A stretch of DNA of 64,000 nt from Drechslerella dactyloides (taxonomy: Eukaryota > Ascomycota > Orbiliomycetes > Orbiliales > Orbiliaceae), in assembly GCA_020064725.1 (NCBI GenBank), contig JAGTWJ010000001.1:4216001-4280000 (forward strand). The letters run 5' to 3'. The notes beneath the pieces are model-generated. The model was given only the letters and a program-made list of their open reading frames with translations. It made no database searches and was not told where the DNA came from. The position numbers were made by a program, and so were the translations under genes. Numbering within the stretch: the stretch's first letter is position 1; each line of letters begins with the position of its first letter. Below, piece after piece: positions 47,223 through 58,102 of this stretch.

Positions 47223-49563
47223 TATTTTAATATTATTATATTTTTATTTTAATTATTTAAACAATAATATTAAATATAATAAAAATAAAATCAAAAATAT
47301 AGATAAACCCTAAAGTATTCCTATTTCAACTAGTTTTAATTTTTTTATTTATTTATCAAAAGCAAGCTTAATTTATCTATTCAACATAAAATTCTCAATC
47401 CAATTAATTAATTATTTTAGAAATCTTATATCCTTAATAGTTTTAATTAATCTTATTTTTAAAACATTATCAAAAGCTCCCTTTATATCTAAGACTAATA
47501 TAAAAATTTTAAACTTTTCTAATTTTACATTTTCTATATCATATATTAAGAATAATACAACATCTATAGCTGATCTTTATTTTCTACCCCCAATTTATTT
47601 ATAATATAGAATATCTCTTATTTCTAAGATATATACTAATCTTATAACTATTATTTTCTCTAATATTTTTCCTAGGCAATTTAAAAGACTTATAATTCTA
47701 TAAATTTTTGGGATACTATAATCTGGTTTATTGGGTTTTGGTAGAATTGCCCTAATTACTTATCTAAAGTATATTAGATAGTATCCATAGTTTAATAATC
47801 TTTTAAATAAATTATTAAATTTCTCTAGTATTATTTTATATATTTTTTTTAAATATAAAAAATTAATTCTATTTGGGTCTAGTATTTTTTTTGAATTTGA
47901 TGTGAAAATAGTTTTTTTAATTTCTTTATTTATAATTTTTTCCTATTTAATTATGTTTCTGATTATTTGTTCTTTTATTTTAAATAAATTATTAGATTCT
48001 AGGTAATTTAGTAGTTTTAGAAATAATGTTTTTTAAAATATTTATATTTTCTTATTAAAGTTTATTATTAGATTATTTTTAAAATTTAGATTTGATATTT
48101 TTTGTACTTTAAATGATTTTATATAATTTAGTACTTTGAAGATCTCTTTATTTTTTATATTTATTAAGAAGTTTGTCCATTTTTTAGTTTTAGCTCTTTT
48201 TATTACTCTAAAATAATTATTTTATTTGAATTTAAATAAATTCTATTATTCTTAAATTTTATTTTATTTTTATTATCTTTTTACTTACTATATTTTTATT
48301 TTTAGTATATTTATTTTATTATTTTATTAAACTTTTAATTTTAATATTATAATTAATTTTGGTGTTGATATTTCTATTATATTAATTATATTTTATTGAA
48401 ATAAATTTATAGTCTATTCTAAATTTTGTTTTAAATTATTATTATTATTATTTAAAGTAAATAATAATTTGTTCTAATTATTATTTTAATCTAAATTTTT
48501 ATTTAAATTTAATAATGTTTTTTAAAATTTTTCCTAATTAATTTTATTCTAATTATATTTATTTGTTGATAATGGGTTATTAACTAAATAATTATTATTT
48601 TGGGAATATATATTAAATGAGATAATCTTATAGTTTAATCCTATATTTAAATTATTATTTATTATCTATTCTCTAATAAATAAATTTATTTAAGTTGTTG
48701 TAAATATTAAATCTAAAATAAATAAATTCTTCCTTTTATTAATATAATAAATTAGAATATTAGAATTATTTATTAAATATAGATTTTTACTTTTAATAAT
48801 ATTTATTAATTTTTTCTATTAGATATTTTTCCTGTATTTAAAATTCTATAAATAATAATAAGTATTAAAATCTCTAATTAATAAATACTTTTTATTGATA
48901 AATTTAATTATTTTATTAAATAATTTTTTTATTGTATATAATTTGTTGTTTTGGTCTGTTTGGTGTTTTTTATTATAAATATTAATTATTTAAATTTTAT
49001 TAAATTCTTTTGATTCAATATTAATAATTTGGTAATCTTTATTATTAATTAAGTTTGTTTGATTATTAATTTTGTATAAGAATAGATTAGAATAATATAT
49101 AATTATTCTTGGTCTTTTTGTTGTATTTGGTATTAATGATATAAAACCATTAATATTTATTATTGTTGATTCTTTTGAGATCTATAGTTTTTATAAAAAT
49201 AAAATATCTATTTTATTTATTACAAAATTTAAAATATCTTATATTATATTAGATAATGTATTGTAATTATATTATATATATTTTATTTTATTTTGTATTA
49301 AAATAATTTAAATATTATTATTTTGGTTGTGGTTTTGGTCTTGGTTTTAGTTTTGTTTTTAAGTTATATTAAATTTTATTTTTAATACTTTTAGTTCTTC
49401 ATAATTTTGTGAATTTACTATATACTCTCCTTTATAATAAATATATTTTAAAATACTATATAGGTATATTCTGTTTTTTATATTATATTTATTATATTTA
49501 TATTAGTATATTTTATATTCTAAAGAGTATATTCTATATATATTTATAAATATATATGTTGTA

Positions 49564-49812
49564 ACGTCAACAATAAGCGACTGGACCAGACAAGCGACCG
49601 GACCACCCCCCTTGTATATTTCTTTAATTTAATATAAAAAAAATTTAAAAAAATATTTTTAGATTTGTAATAGTTTATATAAACAAGATTAATTTTATTT
49701 TAATTTTAAATTAATTATTGATTAAGTTATTAATAAAAAGTGTTTTGGTAGGATGTTGGTTTATATAGAATAGTCCACTCACTTATATGGTCCACTCACT
49801 TATAAAATACAT
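49564..49812 (-). mobile_element. 249-bp Fot1/pogo-type MITE, copy 5 (left border of segment in LINE-5)
   Basis: Inverted copy with TA at 49562-49563 and 49813-49814. The left (LINE-side) half is intact, while the right terminus has many G-to-A changes (ACTCACTTATAAAATACAT instead of the GC-rich form). Confidence 0.92.
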
Positions 49813-49814
49813 TA

Positions 49815-51112
49815 TATATTTTATTAAAATAAGTTTCTTTAAATATAAATTTTCAGATTTTATTAATAATATAATTATAGATAATAACCATTTTTTCTAT
49901 TTTATAAAGATCTTTAAAATATTCTAATATCTTTAACTACAATCTATAATTATAATTAATATTAAAATCATTATATTTTAAGAAAAATAGTATCAATTTT
50001 TTCTATAATTTTTTATAGTATTATAGACTAATTTTTTTATTCTATAGTATAAATATAGAATAAATTCAAATATAAAACTTTAAGATTATCCAATAATAGA
50101 TTTTTAATATCTAGTAATATTATAATTATTCTACAATCAAAAATATTATAAATAAAATAAATATCATTCAATATATTTTTAAAATTTATATAATTAACAT
50201 ATTCTTAAAAAAAATTATAAACTTTATTATAATTAATATTAAAAAAAAATTATTTTAATAGTTAGATCTTATTATTAAACCATTCTTCTAATAAACCCTT
50301 TACTTTATTCTTATATAATTTAAAATTATTAATTAAATATTTAGTTATCTTAATATTAACAATATCAATAACAACAATTTAAATAGTATTTTAATTATTT
50401 ATAAAAAATTTAATAGCTTTATTTTTATTATTATTATTTAATACTTTTAATTTATATATTTTTTTTAAATAAAAATACTTCTAGACCCTCTATTATAATA
50501 TTTTTATTAAAAGCAGGTTTTTATTATTTATTATTATTTTATTTTTATAATAATTAACTTAATAATTAAAATACTAAATTAATTTCCTCTCAGATAAATA
50601 CTAATACTCTTAACTAGAACTTAACTATTACTATAAAACTAAATATTAAAAAACCTAAACTCTACTAAAATCACTATATTTAAAATCTTTATTTCTAACT
50701 AACTTAGACCTAAACTCACCAAAACTAACCAAAATATCCAAACAAATCTCTACTATCTAGTATAACCTTCTATTATATATAACCCCTAAAACTTTAATAT
50801 TATAATATCTCTCTTTCCCAGACTAATAATATTATTATAACAACAAAATTCCTTCAAAATATTATCAAAAAAAACCAAAAATATTATCAAAAACTCTTAT
50901 ATAACTATTTAATATATTCTAGTATCTAAATTCTCTATTTATAATAATATAAAAAGGTAGATTTTACAAATAATTTATACAATAAACAATATAAAAATAT
51001 AATATCTAAAAAATATAGAATCTAAAAGCTATAAAATTATAAATATATATTATTTATCAAAAAAACCCCTTAAAACAAAATTAACAACAATAAATTAACC
51101 AACAATAAAATA
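49815..51112. other. AT-rich relic inside LINE-5, nothing recognised
   Basis: About 1.3 kb with C-rich but G-poor composition between 50540 and 50900, suggesting strand-biased G loss. No motif or element boundary could be assigned. Confidence 0.4.
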
Positions 51113-51154
51113 TTTGTCTCGTAAACCAGATGCCAATCCTAGTTCACAAGACAA
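51113..51154. repeat. 42-bp inverted-repeat element (TTGTCT...AGACAA)
   Basis: TTGTCTCGTAAACCAG at the left and CTAGTTCACAAGACAA at the right form inverted ends. They match the termini of the 79-bp element at 62731-62809, but without its GC-rich central hairpin. No flanking duplication is obvious, and the adjacent Helitron-like element lacks its 5' part. Confidence 0.6.
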
Positions 51155-51414
51155 CCCACAACACATAATTTAATTAAATAATTAAGGAGATATTCTACTT
51201 TTAATTTTAAAAAGTGAGTTTTAATAAAAATCCTATATAAAAAATAATTTGGAAAAAATCTATAAAAATTAATCAAAAAAACTAACAAAAAAATTAATAA
51301 AAAAATTAATAAAAAAATTAATAAAAAAATTAATAAAAAAATTAATAAAAAATTAATAAAAAAATTAATAAAAAAATTAATAAAAATTAATATAAAAATT
51401 AATATAAAAATTAA

Positions 51415-51458
<44 letters not shown>

Positions 51459-51630
51459 AAAAAAAAGTAAATAAAATCAATAAAAAAAAAAAAAAAAATT
51501 AATAAAAAATTAACAAAACTATTATTATAAAAAAAGTAATAAAATTTTATTACAAAAAATTAAATATATATATATATATATATATAATAGCTATTCAGTC
51601 GGGTTTAAGTGGTGCAACGCACCCTTCTAG
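51155..51630 (+). mobile_element. Helitron-like non-autonomous element 7, 5'-truncated
   Basis: Starts abruptly in the family's body (CCCACAACACATAATTTAATT) and ends with the standard 3' terminus CAGTCGGGTTTAAG, hairpin GGTGCAACGCACC and CTTCTAG before host T at 51631. It contains expanded AATTAATAAAAA-type repeats (51297-51415), a poly-A run (51419-51457) and a (TA)n tract (51570-51588). The 113-codon minus-strand frame at 51139-51480 is a translation of these repeats and is not a gene. Confidence 0.72.
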
Positions 51631-52047
51631 TTTATTATATTAAATATTTTAAAACATAAAATAATTATTGTATATATTATTATAACAATATTAAATTAAA
51701 AAAATGGGAGAAAATAATATAGATTAAATAAGTCTTAAAATATATTCTAAAATAAATTAAAAAATTAATATAAAAATATAAAAAAAATAAGATAATTTAT
51801 AAAGAAATAATAAAAACAATTATCTTAATTAAAATAATAATTTTGATAAAATTAAATATATTATAAATAGTAAATTTAAAGAATTATTTTATATATTATA
51901 TATAATATATATTAGATTCTTTAGTATATATAAAAAATAAAAAAAATATTTAAAAATTATTTTTATTAAAAATTATTTTTATTAAAAATTATTTTTATTA
52001 AAAATATATAAAAAAAATATTAAAAACAAAAATTAAATATTTTTATA
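51631..52047. other. AT-rich spacer with a 16-bp tandem repeat
   Basis: AT-rich DNA ending at the TA before a Fot1-like terminus. At 51951-52012 about four copies of TAAAAATTATTTTTAT occur in tandem. Confidence 0.55.
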
Positions 52048-52669
52048 ATGTCAATGATAAGTGGCTGGTATAGATAAATAAGTAGTATAGCTCCCTACCT
52101 TATTTTAATAAAAAATCTAGCTATATTATTATTACCAAATAGTTTTTTATTTTAAAAATAGGAAATTATTTATTTAGATTTTGAAAATATTTATTAGTAA
52201 ATTTAAATATTATACTTAGTCTTATTATAGTTATTATAATAATATATATATATAATACTATTTTTTGGTTGGAGAATATACTAGTATTTTAAAAAAATTA
52301 GTTATTTAATTATTTTATTTATAATATTATTATCCAGGATTCTATTAATCTAATATATAATTAATATATTTTTATACTATATATACTATTTTTTTAATTA
52401 CTAGTAATTATTTAACAGTTTATTTATAAAATAAAATATTATATTTTTTATATATATAAATATTATTTAGTATATTATTATCTATACTTTTTTAAATAAT
52501 TGGTCCACAATTATTAGTAATAATATAAGAAAACTATTCTGATACTAGATAATCTAGTTTTTAATTAAACCTATTTATAAATTAATTTTTAATAAATTTA
52601 ATAGTATTTTTATAATCTAAACAACTACCACATTTATAATACCTAAATATAAATTTACTAAAATAACTA
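52048..52669 (-). mobile_element. Fot1/pogo-like fragment L (C-terminal third)
   Basis: A terminal repeat starting ATGTCAATGATAAG (RIP-altered) after TA at 52046-52047, then sequence colinear with the left 600 bp of element J (antisense of the transposase C-terminus). It stops at the TA where MITE copy 6 begins; the remainder of the transposon is absent on the other side. Confidence 0.75.
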
Positions 52670-52918
52670 ACATATTCCACAAGCAAACAGACCACACAAG
52701 CAAGCGGACCACCCCATATAAACCAACACCCTACCAAAACACTTTTTATTAATAACTTAATCAATAATTAATTTAAAATTAGAATAAAATTAATCTTATT
52801 TATATAAACTATTACAAATCTAAAAATATTTTTTTAAATTTTTTTTATATTAAATTAAAGAAATATACAAGGGGGGTAGTCCGGTCGCTTGTCTGGTCCA
52901 GTCGCTTATTGTTGACGT
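52670..52918 (+). mobile_element. 249-bp Fot1/pogo-type MITE, copy 6 (right border of segment in LINE-5)
   Basis: TA at 52668-52669 and 52919-52920. Left flank is Fot1-like fragment L, right flank is LINE-5, so the two flanks come from different elements. The left terminus shows G-to-A changes (CAAGCAAACAGACC), the right terminus is intact. The minus-strand frame at 52582-52764 crosses the boundary and is not a gene. Confidence 0.92.
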
Positions 52919-54099
52919 TATTAGTTTTTTAAATGTATAAAGTAATATTTTTTTGTTTTTAAGAATTTTCTGTTTAAGAATAATCTTTTATTATACAGTA
53001 TTTATTTTGTTATTTCTATTGTTTTTATTATTAATATTATAAAAAAACAAAATTTATTTATTCATCTATTTTCTAATATTAGCCATCTTAGTATTCTTAC
53101 TAGTTCACAGATATTGTTATTTTTTATTTCATTTTTTAGAGCGATTAATTGCTTCTTATTTTGAAATTGATTTATTTAGATTCTATATATTATTACAAAT
53201 TCTTATTTTATTATCTTTATTAGTTTTTAGATATATTGGTTTATTTTAACTAATTCTTTATATATTTCTTTTTTATATTTAAAGATATTTTTGTTTTTTA
53301 TATTTTAGTATATAATTAATATTAAATTGCTTTTTTTATTTGTTGAGATTCTTGTAATTATTTTATTTTAGAATTCCTTTTATTTTTTAAAAATATTATT
53401 TATTTTTGTTTAATAAATATTTAGATTTATTATCAATTTATTATTTATTATTTGTGGAATAATTAATCTTTATTGTTTAATTGATAAATTTGTTATTTTT
53501 AGTGTTTTTTGTGTTTTTGATGTTTTTGGTATTTTTATTTATATATTTATAATTTATATATATATTTTTAGTATATTTATTTAGTTTTTATTTTTATTTT
53601 AGATTTTATTTAGTTGTTTTTTTAGGTTATTTATTTTTTCTTTTTGTTTTGTAACCAAGATAATTAAATCTTAGTTTTCTTAAATTAATTTAGTTTTAGT
53701 TTTTTTTATTTATATAAATTTGACTAATTATATACAATATCATTTATTTAGTTTAGATATAATATTTATTAGATTTATTTTATCTAATAATAAGTTAGTA
53801 GATAAATCCATCAATTAAAATAAATTTACCCAAAGATAGTACTTTTAGTATTTTTAACATTACCCCTAATTTTTATATATATAAATAATCATAAATTTTT
53901 AATATATTACTATTATAATTATAAAATTACAATTATAAATTAAATTACACACTTAATATATTTTATTAAGTTTTTCAAGCGCTTTCGAATAATCTAATTT
54001 TTATTGTGTTTCGTTGATTTTGTCAAATGATATGAGAGGCTCTTTATTTTTCTAATCGTTTAAAAAATTATCTTTTGTAGTTGTTTTAAGAATTATATA

Positions 54100-55188
54100 T
54101 AATATTTAGTAGATAAAGATAATATAGATATAGATAAGTTGATAGATGATGGTAAGGATAATAAAGATATAGATAGATTTATAAATAGAAGTAAATATAA
54201 AATAATAATAAATACTTTATATATATTATTATAAAATATAAAAAATTAATGTTTGGGTGTTATATAATAATTATCTAGAGTATTTGTAAGATTATATGTA
54301 TAATTCTAATTAATAAATTAAAATTTGTATATTATAAGATTAATGTTCTAAAGATTATAGTTAATGTGGTTAAGGATGTAATTGATGAATTAAAGTATAA
54401 TAATAAATTAATTATAAAGATTATTATTAAAAATATATATAAATTAGATTTTTAACAATATTCTATTTAATCTGATGTATAATATTATAGTTAAATTTGT
54501 TAAAAAAAAATATAATAGATTTTTTATTAAAATTTTTATTATTAAAATTTTATAATTAAAATTCTTATAATTAAGATTTTTCTTATTAAAATTATTGTAA
54601 TTAAGGTTTTTATTATTAAGATTTTTATTATTAAAATTCTTATTATTAAGATTTTAGTTACTAGGATTTCTGTCACCTTAAAGAATATAATAAATATAAA
54701 AATAAATAAAATATTAAAAATATTATTAATTACTAAAATAGCTAAAATATTAATAATATTAATAAAAACTATTAAGAAATTATAATTTATTTTAAAACAT
54801 AAAAAATAATCTATTTTAGAAAATATAGTATTATTAAAATAATATAATAAAAAAAAATCAATTAATTAATTAATTTGAAAAGTTAGTAATAATTGCTAAA
54901 GATATTATAATATTAAAAAAATACAACATATTTTTATTAAATAATAAGGAATTAAATAAACTTCTTTATAATATATTATTATTTATAATTAAAAAAATAG
55001 CTAAATAATATTAATCTATTAATTATATTATTAATATAATTAATTAAAATAAAGTAGAATAAATAAAAAAAAACAATATTTTTATTTTATAAAAAAAAAG
55101 GTTTTAAACATTATTTCTAATTTATTTTATTAATTATATTAATAAACTTAATTTTAATAAAATAAATAATTATGGTAAGTTTATATTA
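54100..55188. other. AT-rich relic with a minisatellite
   Basis: No element recognised. The stretch 54110-54450 has unusual G content and few C residues, opposite to 50540-50900, suggesting strand-biased C loss. A minisatellite occupies 54526-54660. Confidence 0.4.
54526..54660. repeat. 18-bp tandem repeat (ATTATTAAAATTTTTATT type)
   Basis: About seven imperfect units alternating AATTAAAATTCTTAT, AATTAAGATTTTTCTT and TATTAAGATTTTTATT, a local minisatellite with a period near 18 bp. Confidence 0.65.
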
Positions 55189-57080
55189 ACGTATCTCACA
55201 AGCGAGCGCGTAGTATAAGCGAGCGCGCAGCCCCCCACCCCACCCCAACAAAAACACCACCTCCACTACCATGCTGTTGTTATATTGGCCTACATATATA
55301 TTAAACTGCTTAATTACATACTTAAGATACCTACTGACATGTTTGAATGTTATGTCCAGGTTTATTACAGCTGTTATAACAGATTATTTTTCTGGAGGTA
55401 GCCTCCAACTAGGAGCTACATTGGTGGTTTGGATGTTTTATTTGCTTGCTCTGGTTATTTATAGTATTACTACTTAAAATTTCACCAACTTGGTGTATAG
55501 TAAGCATGTCTTTATACTGTATATATTGTTTTTTTACCTACCAACACTTACTTAGCATTTTATTTGCAGAGTGTAGTGCTGTGTTTTCTATATGTATAAG
55601 TGTTATTTGGTGTATTATTGTTTGTGTTTTTTTAATAAACTAATCTATAGTAGCTAATAATGATATTAAAGAGCTATCCTAATACTAGACAATCTGGTTT
55701 TTGATAAAATCTAATTGTAAGACAACTTCCAAAAGATTTATTAGCATCTTTACTATCCAAGTTACTACTATATTTACAATATTAAGGTATAAATTTATAG
55801 ATATAATTAATAATAGTTGTATATCAAGTTTTAAAAATACCTTATTAGGATTATAAGATACAATACTAGTTCTAGTAAAACTACTAAATATATTTCTTTT
55901 GGTTATTGTAATAATGAATGCTTTTTAAAATCCAACAAGGAACTCCAGCTTACTGATATGATTGATATGTATATATATTAAGTTTTCCACTTAGCAATCA
56001 TATATCTGTTTTAATAGCCTAAAACAACCAATATCTAATAGCTGAAGAAAATATGAAAAAATACAATAGTATACAGATTATAATAATCTTATACTCTTGA
56101 TAATAAAACTCAAAGACAACTAAGTAATAGCTTCTATAACCATCTAAAACTAATAACCAATAGTCAGAAAAGCAGCATTGTGTTGTTTTTTTATTAAAAT
56201 ACTTTAGTTATTTTAAAATAAATTCATTTATTATCCAACTGTTATTAAAAAATACAATTACCCAGTTCTTTAGTAGCTTTATCTCTGTATACCAGCTAGC
56301 TAAGTGGTACTGTTTAGTGAAAATAATAAATAGTGGTATAACCTATTTTTCTACACCTATTTCCTAAATAACAGTTACCCACTCCCAGTTCCCAGGCTGT
56401 GTTAATTTAGTTTTATTATAGATTTCAGCACCTATAACAACTATAATTATAGAAATCATACCCATTACAAAGCCAATTTCATCAAAATTGTAGATATTGT
56501 TGTTAACAATACTATACTTAGCTTTTACAGTTTATATAAACTAAAACCAATTATTGATAAACTTAGAATCTTCGCATTTAGCTCACTGATAATCATATCT
56601 CCTAGATAAATGTGTTTAAAGCTTAGGATAGTGTTTAATAAAATTATATATCCAATTTTTACTAATACATCAAATACTGTTATTGTTATGTGTTAATAGT
56701 AGTTGGTTAGCCATATCTTCTATATTACTCTTCCTAAAATAAAAAAAACACATATATAGCTCAAATATATACTAAACAATAACATCCTCTTCTAATTTTA
56801 TAAGATTCTATAAATTAGAAGTGCTATCACACCATGAAGAGCAACCACTATACCAGTAACCAAAGGTTACTCTAAGGACATCATATACTTTAACAGCAAC
56901 AATAATATTTAAATTTTCATCTTTTTTCAAAGCTTCAATAGCTAGAATAACTTAAAATTCAGTTATAAAGGCAGTTATTATAATAGTTATAGATATATGT
57001 AGTACAAAAAAAAAAGGAGTGTACCAACATTTGGTAGGGTGCGCGCTCGCTTATACTGTACGCTCGCTTGTGAGATACGT
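55189..57080 (-). mobile_element. Fot1/pogo-like transposon M (1892 bp)
   Basis: TA at 55187-55188 and 57081-57082. Ends start ACGTATCTCACAAGCGAGCG with the code GCGCG[T/C]AG in tandem 17 bp apart; the right end differs slightly (GCGTACAG). Minus-strand transposase. Relatively mild RIP. The frames at 55271-55643 and 56959-57189 are antisense or border artefacts. Confidence 0.93.
55260..57000 (-). pseudogene. Fot1-like DDE transposase with frameshift (element M)
   Basis: The minus strand shows LLVLDGYRSYY with Asp 2 (about 56150) and FLQLLDIGCF with Asp 3 (about 56040). Compared with element I there is one extra base between them, breaking the frame, so the copy is dead by an indel as well as stops. 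Flanking blocks (YYQEYKIIIICI before, LLKQIYDC after) match other copies. N-terminal helix-turn-helix sequence lies near 56880-56970. Confidence 0.75.
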
Positions 57081-57129
57081 TAGTAATAAAGATTAATAAA
57101 AAACAAATATAAATATTAAAAAAAACATA

Positions 57130-57378
57130 ACGTATTCCACAAGCGAGCGGACCACACAAGCGAGCGGACCACCCCATATAAACCAACACCCTACCAAAAC
57201 ACTTTTTATTGATAACTTAATCAATAATTAATTTAAAATTAGAATAAAATTAATCTTGTTTATATAAACTATTACAAATCTAAAAATATTTTTTTAAATT
57301 TTTTTTATATTAAATTAAAGAAATATACAAGGGGGGTGGTCCGGTCGCTTGTCTGGTCCAGTCGCTTATTGTTGACGT
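57130..57378 (+). mobile_element. 249-bp Fot1/pogo-type MITE, copy 7
   Basis: TA at 57128-57129 and 57379-57380. Essentially identical to copies 1 and 2. It sits in AT-rich DNA just right of transposon M. Confidence 0.95.
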
Positions 57379-57551
57379 TATAAGAAATGTAATAAAACTA
57401 AGTTTTTAATCTTTTTATATAAATTATTTTTATAACTCTAAATTAATACCAATAATAAAAAAAATTTTTAAAATATTTTTAATATTACTAATAAAATACT
57501 AAACAATAACTTAAATATTTTTAAGAAATATCCAAGTAATTTAACTTTTAA

Positions 57552-58102
57552 TGCCCGACTGTTAAGGAGGGAGGCTGATTGAACTCCCCGGTGTCTCCGA
57601 GCCGGTTTTTCTACCAAATTTTGCAGGGGCGATAGCCTGACAAAAATGTGTTGTTTCTTAGCATTCTTGGCAATAGCACAGCCACGCCTATAACACAGCC
57701 ACAATAACCGCCACATTTAAAAAAGTAATAATAAATAGACAAACACAACACAACAACACAAAATAAATTAAAAATTATTTATAGATTATTACATAATATT
57801 AAGGTTTTACCCCCACAACACATAATTTAATTAAATAATTATAGGGATATTCCACTTTTAATTTCGAAAAGTGAGTTTTAATAAAAATTCCTATATAAAA
57901 AACGACTTGTAATTTTTTGTATAAAAAAAAATTAATAAAAAATTAATAAAAATTATATAAAAATTAATAAAAAAATTAATAAAAAAGTATTTAATAAAAC
58001 AATAATTAATAAAACAATAATTAATAAAACAATAATTAATAAAAAATATCGAACAACAGCAGAAGCAGCCTTACAGTCGGGTTTAAGTGGTGCAGCGCAC
58101 CC
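57552..58102 (+). mobile_element. Helitron-like non-autonomous element 8
   Basis: 5' end TGCCCGACTGTTAAGG after host A. The 5' GC-rich block includes ACTCCCCGGTG, ACCAAATTTTGCAGG and AAAAATGTGTTGTTTC. The body matches elements 1, 7 and 9, and the 3' block CAGTCGGGTTTAAG plus hairpin GGTGCAGCGCACC is present. The final CTTCTAG is missing, so the last few bases are lost or altered. The 82-codon minus-strand frame at 57468-57716 runs across the terminus and is not a gene. Confidence 0.75.

Larger units (their letters stand above)
45020..54087 (-). mobile_element. LINE-5, full-length copy split by a MITE-bounded segment
   Basis: The 3' part at 45020-49563 and 5' part at 52919-54049 are colinear with LINE-3. 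They are separated by a 3.4-kb segment bounded by two oppositely oriented MITEs. A 12-bp duplication AAGAATTATATA lies at 45008-45019 and 54088-54099, so the outer ends belong together. About 36 bp of LINE sequence is missing at the split point (LINE-3 equivalents ~40080-40116). RIP damage is strong but lighter than in LINE-1; the tail region and 5' end are well preserved. Confidence 0.88.

Noticed and set aside
51139..51480. 113-codon minus-strand frame with long Phe and FLLI repeats
   Set aside because: It translates a poly-A run and AATTAATAAAAA tandem repeats inside a Helitron-like element; no coding signal.
55271..55643. Two overlapping hydrophobic plus-strand frames resembling small membrane proteins
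   Set aside because: Antisense to the C-terminal part of the transposase of element M.
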